Positions 49,461 to 58,933 of a stretch of 64,000 nt of DNA are shown one piece after another (the stretch's first letter is position 1; every line of letters starts with the position of its first letter). The DNA comes from Leptospira ainlahdjerensis (GTDB taxonomy: Bacteria > Spirochaetota > Leptospiria > Leptospirales > Leptospiraceae). The position numbers and the translations under genes are program-made. The stretch covers positions 10,940-74,939 of the forward strand of contig NZ_JAFFPU010000076.1 in assembly GCF_016919175.1 (NCBI RefSeq), read 5' to 3'. The notes under the pieces were generated by a model that made no database searches, was not told the DNA's origin, and was given only the letters and a program-made list of their open reading frames with translations.

Positions 49461-50783
49461 ATGCCCATAAATCTTAGAAAAATCCTTTCCATCCTCGTTC
49501 TCGTCGCGAGTTGTTTGATTCCGATGGCGGTGGTCGGGAAGGATTTACTCAGCGTCCGCTCGGCATTCGAGTTATACCCGCTTTTATTTCTGCCCCTTTT
49601 TATACGAAAAGGAAAGGACCCGACAAAACTTTGGCTGTTTTTACCCGGAGTTTCCTTTGTGATCGCGGGAATTTTTTATCAAAGACTTAGCCTTGTTTGG
49701 ATAGGATCTTTTTGGAACCTGCTCGCCGTGCTTCATAAAAGCGGAATCCGTTTTTCCTGGCCGGCTCCGTTTTTTGTATTCGCGATTCCGCCGATCACAG
49801 GTTTTGGCTCTCTTTTTTTAGGATTTCAACTTCGATTGATCGTTACAAAGTGGGGCGCTTGGTTGTTGCACTTTTGGGATCCTTTGAGTTCGTCGCTCGG
49901 TAACCAAATTTTTTTCAACGGAGAATCTTTCACGGTGGATAGGGCCTGCGAAGGACTGAAGATGGGACTTGCTTCCATTTTGATCGCGGCGGCGTTTCTT
50001 CTTCGCTCCAATCGTTCGGGGGCGATTTTGATCTCATCTTTAACGTTTCCGCTTTGGTTTTTTTCCAATTGGATACGCGTTTGTGCATTAGTTCTTTTTA
50101 ATATTCCTGCCTCGTCCTGGAGACACGAATTCGTAGGAGTGATTTTTTTTCTCAGCGGGGTGATCGTTCCCTTGGGCGCAATCGCTCTTTTATTTCCGAA
50201 TTCAAACAAAGAAAGATCATTTCGAATATCGGATCTTCGTCTTCGATTCCCCCCGAAGATCGTTTGGTTTTTTCTTCCCTTACTGACGATTATGTTTCTT
50301 ACACAGAATCTCTTTCTTGCACCGAAAATTCATTCGTGGCCTTCTAAAATTCTATCCTTTGCATTGGATCCCGATTCCACTCGAAACGACTCTCGCATCG
50401 CGGTCTATCGTTCCGATAAGAATTATCTGATTCTCAAACGGGATCTATTTACGATAGGCACCGGACACGATCCGAGGATTTGCTTTGAAGCAGTCGGTTT
50501 TTCTTTTTTAGAACAAGGCGGAGAGGACGGAGTGCAAAAAGCTCGATTAAAAAGTCCTTCCGGCGAAGAGCCGATTCTTTTGTGGTGGTATTCGGTTTCT
50601 GAACGACCTTACGCAGATGCGCTCAAAGGCGAAAAAGCTACGGCGCCAAACCGTGCATCCTCCAATCTGGACTGGCGTTGGAAACGTCTTCAAGGCGCAG
50701 ACGTGATTCAGTGGAATCTTTATGGACCCGAAGAGAAAGAACTCCGTAGAATTTTAGAATTACTTTCCAATTCTCCGCGTTGA
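49461..50783 (+). CDS. Exosortase with C-terminal EpsI-like extension
   Basis: The 440-residue product has about eight membrane segments in its first 250 residues and the three exosortase catalytic residues: Cys163 in VDRACEGLKMG, Arg206 in FFSNWIRVCALVLF, and His222 in SWRHEFVGVIFF. The soluble C-terminal 180 residues contain GTGHDPRICFEAVGFSF, a variant of the H-S-P-x-x-C-Y-x-x-x-G-W motif of EpsI proteins. Exosortases cut and attach PEP-CTERM proteins at the membrane; here the target is the upstream gene, 26 bases away. A complete one-enzyme, one-target cassette. Confidence 0.8.
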   Translation: MPINLRKILSILVLVASCLIPMAVVGKDLLSVRSAFELYPLLFLPLFIRKGKDPTKLWLFLPGVSFVIAGIFYQRLSLVWIGSFWNLLAVLHKSGIRFSWPAPFFVFAIPPITGFGSLFLGFQLRLIVTKWGAWLLHFWDPLSSSLGNQIFFNGESFTVDRACEGLKMGLASILIAAAFLLRSNRSGAILISSLTFPLWFFSNWIRVCALVLFNIPASSWRHEFVGVIFFLSGVIVPLGAIALLFPNSNKERSFRISDLRLRFPPKIVWFFLPLLTIMFLTQNLFLAPKIHSWPSKILSFALDPDSTRNDSRIAVYRSDKNYLILKRDLFTIGTGHDPRICFEAVGFSFLEQGGEDGVQKARLKSPSGEEPILLWWYSVSERPYADALKGEKATAPNRASSNLDWRWKRLQGADVIQWNLYGPEEKELRRILELLSNSPR

Positions 50784-50831
50784 TCCGTTTCTACAATTCG
50801 CTTAACAATTTTAGAATACGACCTAACGATT

Positions 50832-51260
50832 CTAATCCAAGCAGAACGTCCCCGTGCCCGGATGTTCCTTCCCTCCCATACAAGCGATCTTCGGTTCACA
50901 GGATTGGATCAACGTGTTCATATGATTGATCCAAAATTCTTCCGTGGAATTTCCGCAAGGAGCTGCAAACAAACTAAGCTCGCAATACTCGACGTCTTTT
51001 TCGAGGTAAAATACGCTTTTTCCAGGAATTGCGGAGGAGAATCCGGTGATAACTCCCGCAAGAATCGACTCCCCGGAATCTGTTTTTTTAGAGGATATTT
51101 GAGACGGATCCATGGGCACACACAAAAGCAGTTTCAAGCGGATTGCGGATAATTTTCGAGTTCTAAAATCTTCATCGTTCACCAACTGAGGCCCGGCGAT
51201 TCCGCTACATCGGTAAAGGAGGATTAGGACCGCGAGACTTAAGAAAAAAGTCCATTTCAT
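50832..51260 (-). CDS. Hypothetical Cys-rich lipoprotein
   Basis: The start is taken at the internal ATG, MKWTFFLSLAVLILLYRC, because the protein then begins with a signal peptide and a spirochaete lipobox (LLYRC). The mature part has eight Cys and repeated small residues (for example PCGNSTEEFWINHMNTLIQSCEPKIACMGGKEHPGTGTFCLD), suggesting disulfide bonds outside the cytoplasm. No domain is recognised. It lies on the strand opposite to the exosortase pair, and its C-terminus faces the exosortase stop (48-bp gap). Confidence 0.65.
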   Translation of the reverse strand: MKWTFFLSLAVLILLYRCSGIAGPQLVNDEDFRTRKLSAIRLKLLLCVPMDPSQISSKKTDSGESILAGVITGFSSAIPGKSVFYLEKDVEYCELSLFAAPCGNSTEEFWINHMNTLIQSCEPKIACMGGKEHPGTGTFCLD

Positions 51261-51275
51261 AGGGAAGTCAGCCAA

Positions 51276-51652
51276 CCATTCATGCCCATCTTTTTAAACT
51301 CTTATTTTAGAATTCGTTCTAATGTGCTTCCAATGGCAACGGGGGACATTAGAATTACAAGATTTTCTAATTCTCTACATTACGATTTAAAACTCGCTCC
51401 AAAACCCGAAATATAATTAGAAATCGTTCCTTCAAACGCCTCATAGACGCTATCTTTAGCATTTTGGGAATTCTTTCGTCGATTGAAAACGGGGAATTCG
51501 GTGCATTCCAATTTTTAACACAAAAGTTGAAGCCAAAAAAGATCCATCAAAGAATCCTTATAAACTGATCCAGACCCGTTCTTAAAACCGGATTTAAGAA
51601 AATCCAAGGGCCAATTTTTTAGTAACGTTATACAAATCTAAGCGACGGCTTT
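51276..51652. other. Gene-less stretch
   Basis: About 380 bases of AT-rich sequence with no gene I can support. A short palindrome, TTAGAA-TTCG-TTCTAA (51307-51322), is visible. Its role is not known. Confidence 0.4.
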
Positions 51653-52372
51653 CTACTGTCGAACGCATACAAGTTTTTTGGGCGTATTGCATGGATCGGA
51701 GAATCCACCGGAATTAATCGTATTCGAGTTAGTTACGGCACCGGCTCCAAATTCACCGGTCGATCCGCCGGTTCCGTCCGTCCAGTTATTACACGTATCA
51801 CCACCGCTGATCCTCCAGTCATCGACCAAACCCGTCCACCAGAGATTGGCCGCGCTTAAGTCCCAAGAGGCTGCGGTCGGAAACAAAACGATCCCCGCCG
51901 AATTCGTAGTAAACACTTTTACGGGACTGGCTACACTTCCTCGATAATAATCCTGATTCGGCAAGAGTATCCAATTCAAGTTTTCTCCTATATTCGTACA
52001 ATTCGCGGTTGCGTTACAGGCTCTTCGGATCGGAGCCACGTTAGACACGATCAAGGCCTTATAATCGGATCCAGTTCCGGGTAACGCGGAAAAGTTCGCA
52101 TTTTTTTCGGCGCTACAAACGGAATCTGCACCCGTTACGGTGCCCGCTCCCAATTGACCCGTCGAAGTTCCTACCGTTACAAAAAGATATTTCAGGACAA
52201 GGTTCGGATCGCCTGGAGTAGCCGTAGTATTTTGTATATTGCCGGAATTCAACAGAGCCAAAAACAAAACCCCCGAGTTCAGATCGGGAAAAGGCGCAGA
52301 ACAACGGATAAAAAGAAAAGTAAAAATAATCATACATTCCATTTTCAGAATATAGTTCGAAATTTTATTCAC
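51653..52372 (-). CDS. DUF1554-family lipoprotein
   Basis: This is a 239-residue Leptospira-type DUF1554 protein. A basic start and the short hydrophobic MIIFTFLFIRC give a lipoprotein signal. The mature domain shows KYLFVTVGTSTGQLGAGTVTGADSVCSAEKNANF, then NWILLPNQDYYRG, a central LFPTAASWDLSAANLWWTGLVDDWRI block, CNNWTDG, and CNTPKKLVCVRQ at the end, as in C-type-lectin-like DUF1554 proteins. The function is unknown; extracellular binding is suspected. The start could be GTG 52372 (used here), ATG 52342, or further up; none has a strong ribosome site. Confidence 0.75.
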   Translation of the reverse strand: MNKISNYILKMECMIIFTFLFIRCSAPFPDLNSGVLFLALLNSGNIQNTTATPGDPNLVLKYLFVTVGTSTGQLGAGTVTGADSVCSAEKNANFSALPGTGSDYKALIVSNVAPIRRACNATANCTNIGENLNWILLPNQDYYRGSVASPVKVFTTNSAGIVLFPTAASWDLSAANLWWTGLVDDWRISGGDTCNNWTDGTGGSTGEFGAGAVTNSNTINSGGFSDPCNTPKKLVCVRQ

Positions 52373-52400
52373 GGCGAGTTTCGATTCCTTAAAATAAAAT

Positions 52401-53219
52401 TCACTCGAATTCTTTGCGAAAACTGATCTCGACCCTTCCAAGCGACAAAATCGAATTTGTGTGTGAATTCGGATAGATCCATCTTGAATTGTTTTCCGAT
52501 TTCGATTCTATCAAAACCGTAGTGGAATGGAAAGAACGTTTTTCCAGCCAAACGTTCAAACCGTAACTCAAAAGGGCTAACACTCCTATGCCTACCTGAT
52601 TACTTTGATGCCGATTGTATTCTTTTTTATCCTCTTCCCTCTGATGGATGAAATAATAACTCACGGGTACGGAAGAATACAAGGCGACTAACGTTATAAA
52701 AGTCGGATCGTTCGTGGAAGATTGTGAAAGTGAATTTCCTGCGTTCCTTTCCGCATTACCCGCAACAGCCAAGGCTCCGAACCAAAACAGTATCAAGGAG
52801 GCCTTTCCGTATTCTTTTTTTTCCAGAGGAACCAAGCCGGGAACCCAAATCCTCCAAGAAGACGAACCCGAAAATGTTTGTTTTTTTTCCGCTTCCACCA
52901 TACTCTTTGGGCGATCCTGCTCCACTAAAAAAGCTGACCACTGACTCCAAGAGGACGGTTTTCCAAAACGATTGAGCGCGGAGATTCTAAACTCGTATTC
53001 CCCCGCAAGGATCTTAAACTCCAGACTGTTTGTAGACACTTTCTCTTCCTTAACGATCGTATCTTCCAAACCCTTTTTTCGAATTTCAATTTTATATCCG
53101 TTATTCCCTTTCACCTCGTTCCATTCGATATAATAGGTATAGTTTCTATCTTCCGAATATACGGAATTACTAATAAATCCGCAGAATAAAATCAGAAGAT
53201 TTACGCTCAATGATTTCAA
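52401..53219 (-). CDS. Exported protein with fibronectin-like and membrane regions
   Basis: The 272-residue protein starts with a signal peptide (MKSLSVNLLILFCGFISNSVYSED; TTG start). Residues 25-105 read as a fibronectin type III-like fold (YIEWNEVKGNNGYKIEIRKKG, YEFRISALNRFGKPSSWSQW). After a Ser-rich linker come WVPGLVPLEKKEYGKASLILFWFGALAVAGNAE and a second hydrophobic part (ITLVALYSSVPVSYYFIH), which look like DUF5683-type membrane segments. It shares an operon with FecR (upstream, 4-bp gap) and precedes the DUF1554 gene. Confidence 0.65.
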   Translation of the reverse strand: MKSLSVNLLILFCGFISNSVYSEDRNYTYYIEWNEVKGNNGYKIEIRKKGLEDTIVKEEKVSTNSLEFKILAGEYEFRISALNRFGKPSSWSQWSAFLVEQDRPKSMVEAEKKQTFSGSSSWRIWVPGLVPLEKKEYGKASLILFWFGALAVAGNAERNAGNSLSQSSTNDPTFITLVALYSSVPVSYYFIHQREEDKKEYNRHQSNQVGIGVLALLSYGLNVWLEKRSFHSTTVLIESKSENNSRWIYPNSHTNSILSLGRVEISFRKEFE

Positions 53220-53223
53220 TCGT

Positions 53224-54804
53224 TTAGTCCCCTTTTTTACCGGTGGCTTTCGCTTCCGGAGCCGCCAATTCTTCCCTCAACACGATCTTAAATTCCGATC
53301 GAATTTGATTGGTTTCGTTTCCTTCCTGGATTAAAGACCAGGAGAATTTTCCCACGTCCAAAACGCTCAGGTCCGTCAATCGAAAGGATTCACCGTTGAC
53401 GCTCCGTTTCAGAATCGATTCTCCATTGACTCCGTATAAGTTTAGACTCCATTTTTGTTCTCGCGAAGTTGAACTGTGTTTCCATCGGAAGACCATCGAA
53501 TTCTGACCGGTCATATCCACAACTCGCCCTTTGATCGGAAAAAGCAAAACCGGTAAGTTAGAAATTTCTTTCGTGATCGATTTTTCCTTTTGTGAAGTTT
53601 CGATTTTTGTTTCGGAAGAAGTTTCGACCGGAATCGAATCCTTCTGTGCAAGACGTGATTCGTCCACTTGAAAGGATCTTGCCTCGGATATCGATTCGGC
53701 TCCCGGCAGATTGGAGAATGCCTTGACCCTCCAATGATAAGTTCCCGATGAAAGAGGAATCGAAATCGAAGTTTTAAAAACGGTCAATTGTCTAAGTCCG
53801 TTTTTAAAATCGCCCGAATCCGAAATTTCAAGGATATAGCCCGTCGCCAATCTGGAAGTTTTCCAGCGAAAGGTTTGAAGAGAACTTCCTTCTAACCGAG
53901 TATTTTTTAACGGGAAAAGAAGTGCCACGGGAGGGTTCGGAAGCACTCGAAACTTGCGGGTCTCTGATTTTTTTTTCTTATCCGAGGAGAGAATTCTCCA
54001 GTAATAAATTCCTTCCGGAAGAATTATTTCCGCCGATTCACCTCTTATTTCTTTTTTTAAAATCAAAGGTGTAAAATTTCGATTCAAAGAAATTTCCAAA
54101 AAGACGGATGATATGACAGCGTTTGAATTCCAGCGAAAGCCTATCTTCGCTTCTCCGGTTTCCGGAAAAATTCTATGATTGTCTTGGGGTTCCAATACTT
54201 CCAATTCATCCCGGATCGAAAAAAAAGAATCGTTTGTCATCTTTGCCTTTTCACCTTCTCTGAGAATTCCGTTCTCTTGATTCGAACCGATCCACTTCAA
54301 ATTCCCTTTTGTAGATTCTATAGAATTTTCTTCTCCGTTTGGTGTGCGCGTTATACGAAATAGGCTGGGTTCGTCCCCCGATTTTAGAGTTGTTTTTCCG
54401 GAAGACAGTGTCACAGGGTTTGAAGATTGAACACGGACTGAACCTTCCTCCAATTCCAAAAGTTCTTCTTCCTCTTTTAGATTGATAACGATCATCGATC
54501 TCGGATCGAGTTCGAACTTCGTTCCCGAAATCAGGGTTACTACCGCTTCCGAAAGTTCGTCTGTTCTTACGGAATCGTGATTGAAAATGGGAAAATTCTG
54601 TTCCACGTCCTGCCAGATCATTCGATCCGAAAATTTTCTCTGAGCGGTTCTATACTTAAACGTGATGTTCCCGACCGTTTCTTTTCTGCCTTCCCCGAAA
54701 TCCGCGGTCCCTTCCCTCCAAAAAAGAAAAAGGGAAACGAAAAAAATAAAAAAGGACAACGCTCCCACTTGAATCTCTTTTCCGAATTTCGAATATAAAT
54801 TCAT
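53224..54804 (-). CDS. FecR-domain protein with Ig/fibronectin-like repeats
   Basis: Start ATG 54804 overlaps the cyclase stop by four bases. The 526-residue protein has one membrane segment (GALSFFIFFVSLFLFW), then a FecR domain at about 40-200: VRTDELSEAVVTLISGTKFELDPRSMIVINL, LLELEEGSVRVQ and LSSGKTTLKSG. The rest has repeated beta units with 'Y-x-W-R-V/I-x-x' edges (GIYYWRILSSDKKK, GTYHWRVKAFS, FRWKHSSTSRE). In Leptospira such FecR/FnIII proteins are probably envelope sensors. The coupling with an adenylate cyclase suggests a signal chain. Confidence 0.8.
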   Translation of the reverse strand: MNLYSKFGKEIQVGALSFFIFFVSLFLFWREGTADFGEGRKETVGNITFKYRTAQRKFSDRMIWQDVEQNFPIFNHDSVRTDELSEAVVTLISGTKFELDPRSMIVINLKEEEELLELEEGSVRVQSSNPVTLSSGKTTLKSGDEPSLFRITRTPNGEENSIESTKGNLKWIGSNQENGILREGEKAKMTNDSFFSIRDELEVLEPQDNHRIFPETGEAKIGFRWNSNAVISSVFLEISLNRNFTPLILKKEIRGESAEIILPEGIYYWRILSSDKKKKSETRKFRVLPNPPVALLFPLKNTRLEGSSLQTFRWKTSRLATGYILEISDSGDFKNGLRQLTVFKTSISIPLSSGTYHWRVKAFSNLPGAESISEARSFQVDESRLAQKDSIPVETSSETKIETSQKEKSITKEISNLPVLLFPIKGRVVDMTGQNSMVFRWKHSSTSREQKWSLNLYGVNGESILKRSVNGESFRLTDLSVLDVGKFSWSLIQEGNETNQIRSEFKIVLREELAAPEAKATGKKGD

Positions 54805-57035
54805 GCCAAGGACCTGGAAGGAGATTCGGGATCGGGAATGCCGCATAACGCACGCAATTCTTCCAAGGATTTCGGACAATCTTGATCGTCTTTCCAGCCT
54901 AACACCGCGTAGATGCTTTGTGGTTTTTCTTTCCCTCGAATCCAAACCGGGGGAAGTTCCACAAATTGAAAGTGGTCCTTAGCCTGCGCATAAGTGCTTT
55001 CGGATATCAGGATGTCCGTTCCGAATTCTTTGTTTAAATATTCGATTCTCGAGGCAAGATTGACCGTGTCCCCGATTACCGTGAACTCGAGTTTTTTTTC
55101 GGAACCGATCTGACCGACGATGACCGGCCCGGAATTGATCCCACAACCGAATCTCGTAAAGGGACGACCGATCTCGTGTCCCTGTCGATTGAACTCGATC
55201 AGCGCTCTTCTCATTAACAAAGCGGCGTTGATCGCATTCTTAGGTTCGTTTCCGTCGTGCACAAGGGCGCCCCAATGAGCCATAACGGCGTCGCCGATAA
55301 ACTTATCCACGATTCCTTGAGTGAGATAGATACATTCTACCATCTCGGTAAAATACTGATTTAAGAATTCCACCACTTCTTCGGGTTTCATCTTCTCGGA
55401 CATACCCGTGAAGTTGCGAAGATCGGAGAAAAATACCGTGACTTCCCTGTTCTCTCCCCCCAACTTAAGATCGGAAGATAAGGCCCTTTCTGCGATCTCC
55501 TTGTTGACGAACTTGCCGAAAGTATTTTTGATCTTCTCTCTTTCTTCGAGACCTCTTGCCATTCTTAAGAACGAGTTGGTAAGAACTCCGACTTCGTCGT
55601 GCGTCGTCGGCCTAATATCTACGGCGTAATCCCCCTGTTCCACCTTACGAGTCGCTAAAAGAAGTTGAATGATCGGAATCGTAAGAGATCTGGAAAAAAC
55701 GAAAACCACAAAGAATGCCACTGACAAAACGGAAATCATGATCAAAAGATTTTGCCTTCTGATTTTATAAACAGCTTCGAAAGCAAGATCGGCGTCTAAC
55801 GTGGAAATGATTCCGAGACCTCCGACTTCCAACTGTTGATAAGAACCTAAAACCTCCCTTCCTTCAAAGTCGAATCTCTGAGATCCGTTGTCCGAAGGAC
55901 TTCGAAGCATATTCTCCACAAGCGGATGTTTTTTATAATCTTTTCCCGAAATCGCTTCTTTGTCGTTCGAATGGGCGATTAGGTTTCCGGAAGAATCCAC
56001 TACGAGCATCTGAAAAAAATCAGTCTGACGGACTGCAAGAAATGCATCCAAAAATTCGGTCGCGGAAAAAACAAGCCCTGAAATTTCGATGCCGTTGGAA
56101 ACCGGAAGAAGGACCGCGACGGCCGGGAAACCGAATTCCGAAGATACATTCAAAACTTCTAATGTCCCCGAAAGTCTGGAAGAAGCTTTTTCCAAAGCTG
56201 ATTTCAGAACTTCAGGATCGGGAACTCCGGAAACGGAATTATTTTTTAAGAATTTAAGATTCCAAAAAAGAGAACTAATCTCTCGAACGGGCTCTCCCGG
56301 TTTTAGTTTAAACCGAACGTATGCGATCGCGTTTGAATTTGTACGAAAAAATTTTTCAGATTCTCCGGGGCGAAAGTCCTGTATCTTCAGGGTTGTTTCC
56401 TTGAGCTTCCCGCTCAACTGAAGTCCGGTCAACCTCGCAAGAGAAAGATTGTATTCTTGGATTAGGATTTCGCTGTATTTTCGAAAGAAGTAAGTCGCCA
56501 TCGTAATCATCAAACTCATACTGATCATGATGATTGCGGATACGATCGAAAGCAGTTTTACACGAATCGTAAATTTGGAGGGTCTAAACGGCTCGGCTTC
56601 GCGATTATAAGAATGCACGGCGTGCGGGTGCTTTAGAAAATCATGATATTTGAATTCTAATTCTTTTGCGAGTCCGCGACCGGTCCAGACCAAACAAGCC
56701 GATGGTTGAGGGCGATTTTTCAAAAAGTTGAAAAACTTCTCGGAAGATTCCCCGATTCCGGAAAGGATACGATCGCTGTCTCCGGAAGAAATGGAAAAAC
56801 CTCCGTGTTTTAAATCTCTTACAAGCGTTAGAAAGTCGTGGGATTTTTTAAGCGTTTCGGCTTCTTTAGAAGGAAGGCAAAAAACGATCTCTCGAATGCC
56901 AAGCCCGAGCTTTTGAGAAATCAGACTTCGGATTAATAAATCAGGGTCTTCCGAATCCGAATGGAGATTCGGAAGCTCTTCCCATTGGATTTTTTTATGG
57001 GTCTTTTTTGTGAGTCGATCAAGCAGCCTGGACAT
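54801..57035 (-). CDS. Adenylate/guanylate cyclase with sensor and HAMP domains
   Basis: The 744-residue protein has an N-terminal cytoplasmic part (1-150), a membrane segment (IVSAIIMISMSLMITMATYFF), an extracytoplasmic sensor domain of about 210 residues (CACHE-like), a second segment (LLIMISVLSVAFFVVFVFS), HAMP (TIPIIQLLLATRKVEQGDYAV) and a class III cyclase domain. The metal Asps are in VTVFFSDLRNFTGM and VDKFIGDAVMAHWG; IGDTVNLASRIE is also present. It makes cAMP or cGMP from outside signals. AGGGAAGGG lies before the ATG. Cotranscribed with FecR. Confidence 0.92.
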   Translation of the reverse strand: MSRLLDRLTKKTHKKIQWEELPNLHSDSEDPDLLIRSLISQKLGLGIREIVFCLPSKEAETLKKSHDFLTLVRDLKHGGFSISSGDSDRILSGIGESSEKFFNFLKNRPQPSACLVWTGRGLAKELEFKYHDFLKHPHAVHSYNREAEPFRPSKFTIRVKLLSIVSAIIMISMSLMITMATYFFRKYSEILIQEYNLSLARLTGLQLSGKLKETTLKIQDFRPGESEKFFRTNSNAIAYVRFKLKPGEPVREISSLFWNLKFLKNNSVSGVPDPEVLKSALEKASSRLSGTLEVLNVSSEFGFPAVAVLLPVSNGIEISGLVFSATEFLDAFLAVRQTDFFQMLVVDSSGNLIAHSNDKEAISGKDYKKHPLVENMLRSPSDNGSQRFDFEGREVLGSYQQLEVGGLGIISTLDADLAFEAVYKIRRQNLLIMISVLSVAFFVVFVFSRSLTIPIIQLLLATRKVEQGDYAVDIRPTTHDEVGVLTNSFLRMARGLEEREKIKNTFGKFVNKEIAERALSSDLKLGGENREVTVFFSDLRNFTGMSEKMKPEEVVEFLNQYFTEMVECIYLTQGIVDKFIGDAVMAHWGALVHDGNEPKNAINAALLMRRALIEFNRQGHEIGRPFTRFGCGINSGPVIVGQIGSEKKLEFTVIGDTVNLASRIEYLNKEFGTDILISESTYAQAKDHFQFVELPPVWIRGKEKPQSIYAVLGWKDDQDCPKSLEELRALCGIPDPESPSRSLA

Positions 57036-57187
57036 CCCTTCCCTGTTCTCCTTAATTCTGGAGTAGATTGAAGATGTTTTTTATCCTGTCATCCTAAAAT
57101 CTCAATTTTGCGAAGAAGACATAGTCGGCGATTCGTTTTTGACCGGAAAACGACACATCAAAGCCAAAGTTGAATAAAGAATTCGGT

Positions 57188-57622
57188 TTAATTTTTCCCG
57201 AGCGACTCCCATTCTTTTTTTGCCTTTTCGATCCAACCCGGAATGTCCTTTTCCCATAAAACCTGAACATCGTGATCGTAGTTGAGATAAAGTTTTCCGT
57301 CGACGATCTTCCATTGTTTTGGATCGATCGAAACCTTTTCACCGAATGCAACCCCGTAAGCGCAATAACCGCCGAACTGAGGAGCGTACCGTTCGGGATT
57401 TTCTTTAAATTTTTTTAGATTCTCATCGGAGGAAAATCTCCAATCCGCGCCCATCCAACGAAACTGATATTTCTTTGTTCCCTCAGTCGGTTTACCGATC
57501 GTGAAATAGGCGACCGGATCGTAACCGCTGATCGCAAGATCCCGCCAAAAAGTTTTGTTGATAGGAATCGCCACAAGAGAAATTCCGCAAAGGAGGATTA
57601 GGGTCGATAGAATTTTTTTCAT
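57188..57622 (-). CDS. Exported YHS-domain protein
   Basis: The start at MKKILSTLILLCGISL gives a clean signal peptide. The 144-residue product then has a YHS domain: LAISGYDPVAYFTIGKPTEGTKKYQFRWMGADWRFSSDENLKKFKENPERYAPQFGGYCAYGVAFG. This pattern is common in periplasmic YHS proteins. The domain is often a metal-linked accessory; no reaction can be assigned. The end is a basic helix (IPGWIEKAKKEWES). It stands alone, with promoter sequence shared with the divergent MscS gene (105-bp gap). Confidence 0.85.
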   Translation of the reverse strand: MKKILSTLILLCGISLVAIPINKTFWRDLAISGYDPVAYFTIGKPTEGTKKYQFRWMGADWRFSSDENLKKFKENPERYAPQFGGYCAYGVAFGEKVSIDPKQWKIVDGKLYLNYDHDVQVLWEKDIPGWIEKAKKEWESLGKN

Positions 57623-57727
57623 CTTTGCCTCTTGTCTGAAATTCGGAAGTCGTATTAAAATGTTACAGCGAACTTGGATCATACGATTTGATCTTGCACG
57701 CTGACTATTTCTCGGGAAACTGATCTC

Positions 57728-58774
57728 ATGGATTGGAATCTCTTACAAACATGGTTTTCTAAAGAATTCTTTTTTGAATTGGGAACTTCCGCGGGAATTT
57801 TTATCTTTGTTTTATTTTTCGGTTATCTGGTCGGGGATAGAATTGTCCCCAGACTTTCTGGGATCCTTTTTCAGAATAAAATCCAAAGTTCGCATCCGCT
57901 CTACAAAGCCGGAAGAAGAATTATACGACTTCTTTTTTTCCTACTTGGGTCTTATCTTTTTTTAAGATTCCAAAAACTTTCTCCGGCGTTCGAAGAATTC
58001 GTATTCTTATCCTTCAAGATCGCCGCGATTATTCTACTCACCTTCTCGCTGGTACGTTTGTTCTCCGCGGTTTTCGAAACCTATTCCGAAAAAACGGAAG
58101 GTCTGCTTTCCTCAGCTTCCATCATCAGCAACGTGATACGAATCACGTTATTCGCCATTGGAGTAATTTTGATTCTCCAATCTCTCGGAATTTCGGTCGC
58201 ACCGATTTTAGGAGCGCTCGGAGTCGGAGGTCTCGCAGTCGCACTCGGTTTACAACCCACCCTCTCCAATTTATTTTCGGGTTTGAGCATCCTAATGGGA
58301 AAACAACTCAAAAAAGGAGACTACGTTCGGCTCCAAGGAGACGGCTTGGAAGGTTACGTCCAGGACATTACATGGAGGACAACGACGATCCGAAGATTCA
58401 ACAACAGCACGATCATAGTTCCCAATTCCGTGATGTCCTCTTCGGTTTTTACAAACTTCGACCTTCCATCCAAAGAGTTGTCCATTGCGATCGAGGCTGG
58501 CGTGGCTTATCAGAGTGATTTGGAAAAGGTGGAATCGATTGCAGTTGAAATCGCAAACGAAGTACTAAAACAATTTTACAAAAACGCTCCGGTAAAAGAA
58601 GTATCCTTCAGCTATCAACGATTTGGTGAAAGTTCGGTGGATTTTAAAGTCATACTTCCATCCCTCGAATTTACCGACCAATTTGCGATTAAACACGAAT
58701 ATATCAAACGGATCCATTCCCGCTTTCAAAAAGAAGGAGTCGAACTAAGATTTCAGGTAAAAAAGGGAAACTAA
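57728..58774 (+). CDS. MscS-type small-conductance mechanosensitive channel
   Basis: The 348-residue protein has four or five membrane segments and an MscS core: [38 protein letters not shown], with the Gly/Ala-rich pore helix TM3. Next comes the beta domain: [50 protein letters not shown]. The C-terminal part is a cytoplasmic vestibule. It releases solutes on hypo-osmotic shock. Complete and of normal length for the family. Confidence 0.92.
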   Translation: MDWNLLQTWFSKEFFFELGTSAGIFIFVLFFGYLVGDRIVPRLSGILFQNKIQSSHPLYKAGRRIIRLLFFLLGSYLFLRFQKLSPAFEEFVFLSFKIAAIILLTFSLVRLFSAVFETYSEKTEGLLSSASIISNVIRITLFAIGVILILQSLGISVAPILGALGVGGLAVALGLQPTLSNLFSGLSILMGKQLKKGDYVRLQGDGLEGYVQDITWRTTTIRRFNNSTIIVPNSVMSSSVFTNFDLPSKELSIAIEAGVAYQSDLEKVESIAVEIANEVLKQFYKNAPVKEVSFSYQRFGESSVDFKVILPSLEFTDQFAIKHEYIKRIHSRFQKEGVELRFQVKKGN

Positions 58775-58933
58775 ATATAAGACCCGCCGATTACAAATCG
58801 TTCCTTTCGTAAATCAAAACCTTCATGGAAACATTTGCGCCCAACAAAACAATCCGCTGCAAATTCTTCTTGAAACGGACTTTCGGTCGACACCACTGTA
58901 AAATTCTGATTTTTCAAAGTTTAAACCGAATAA

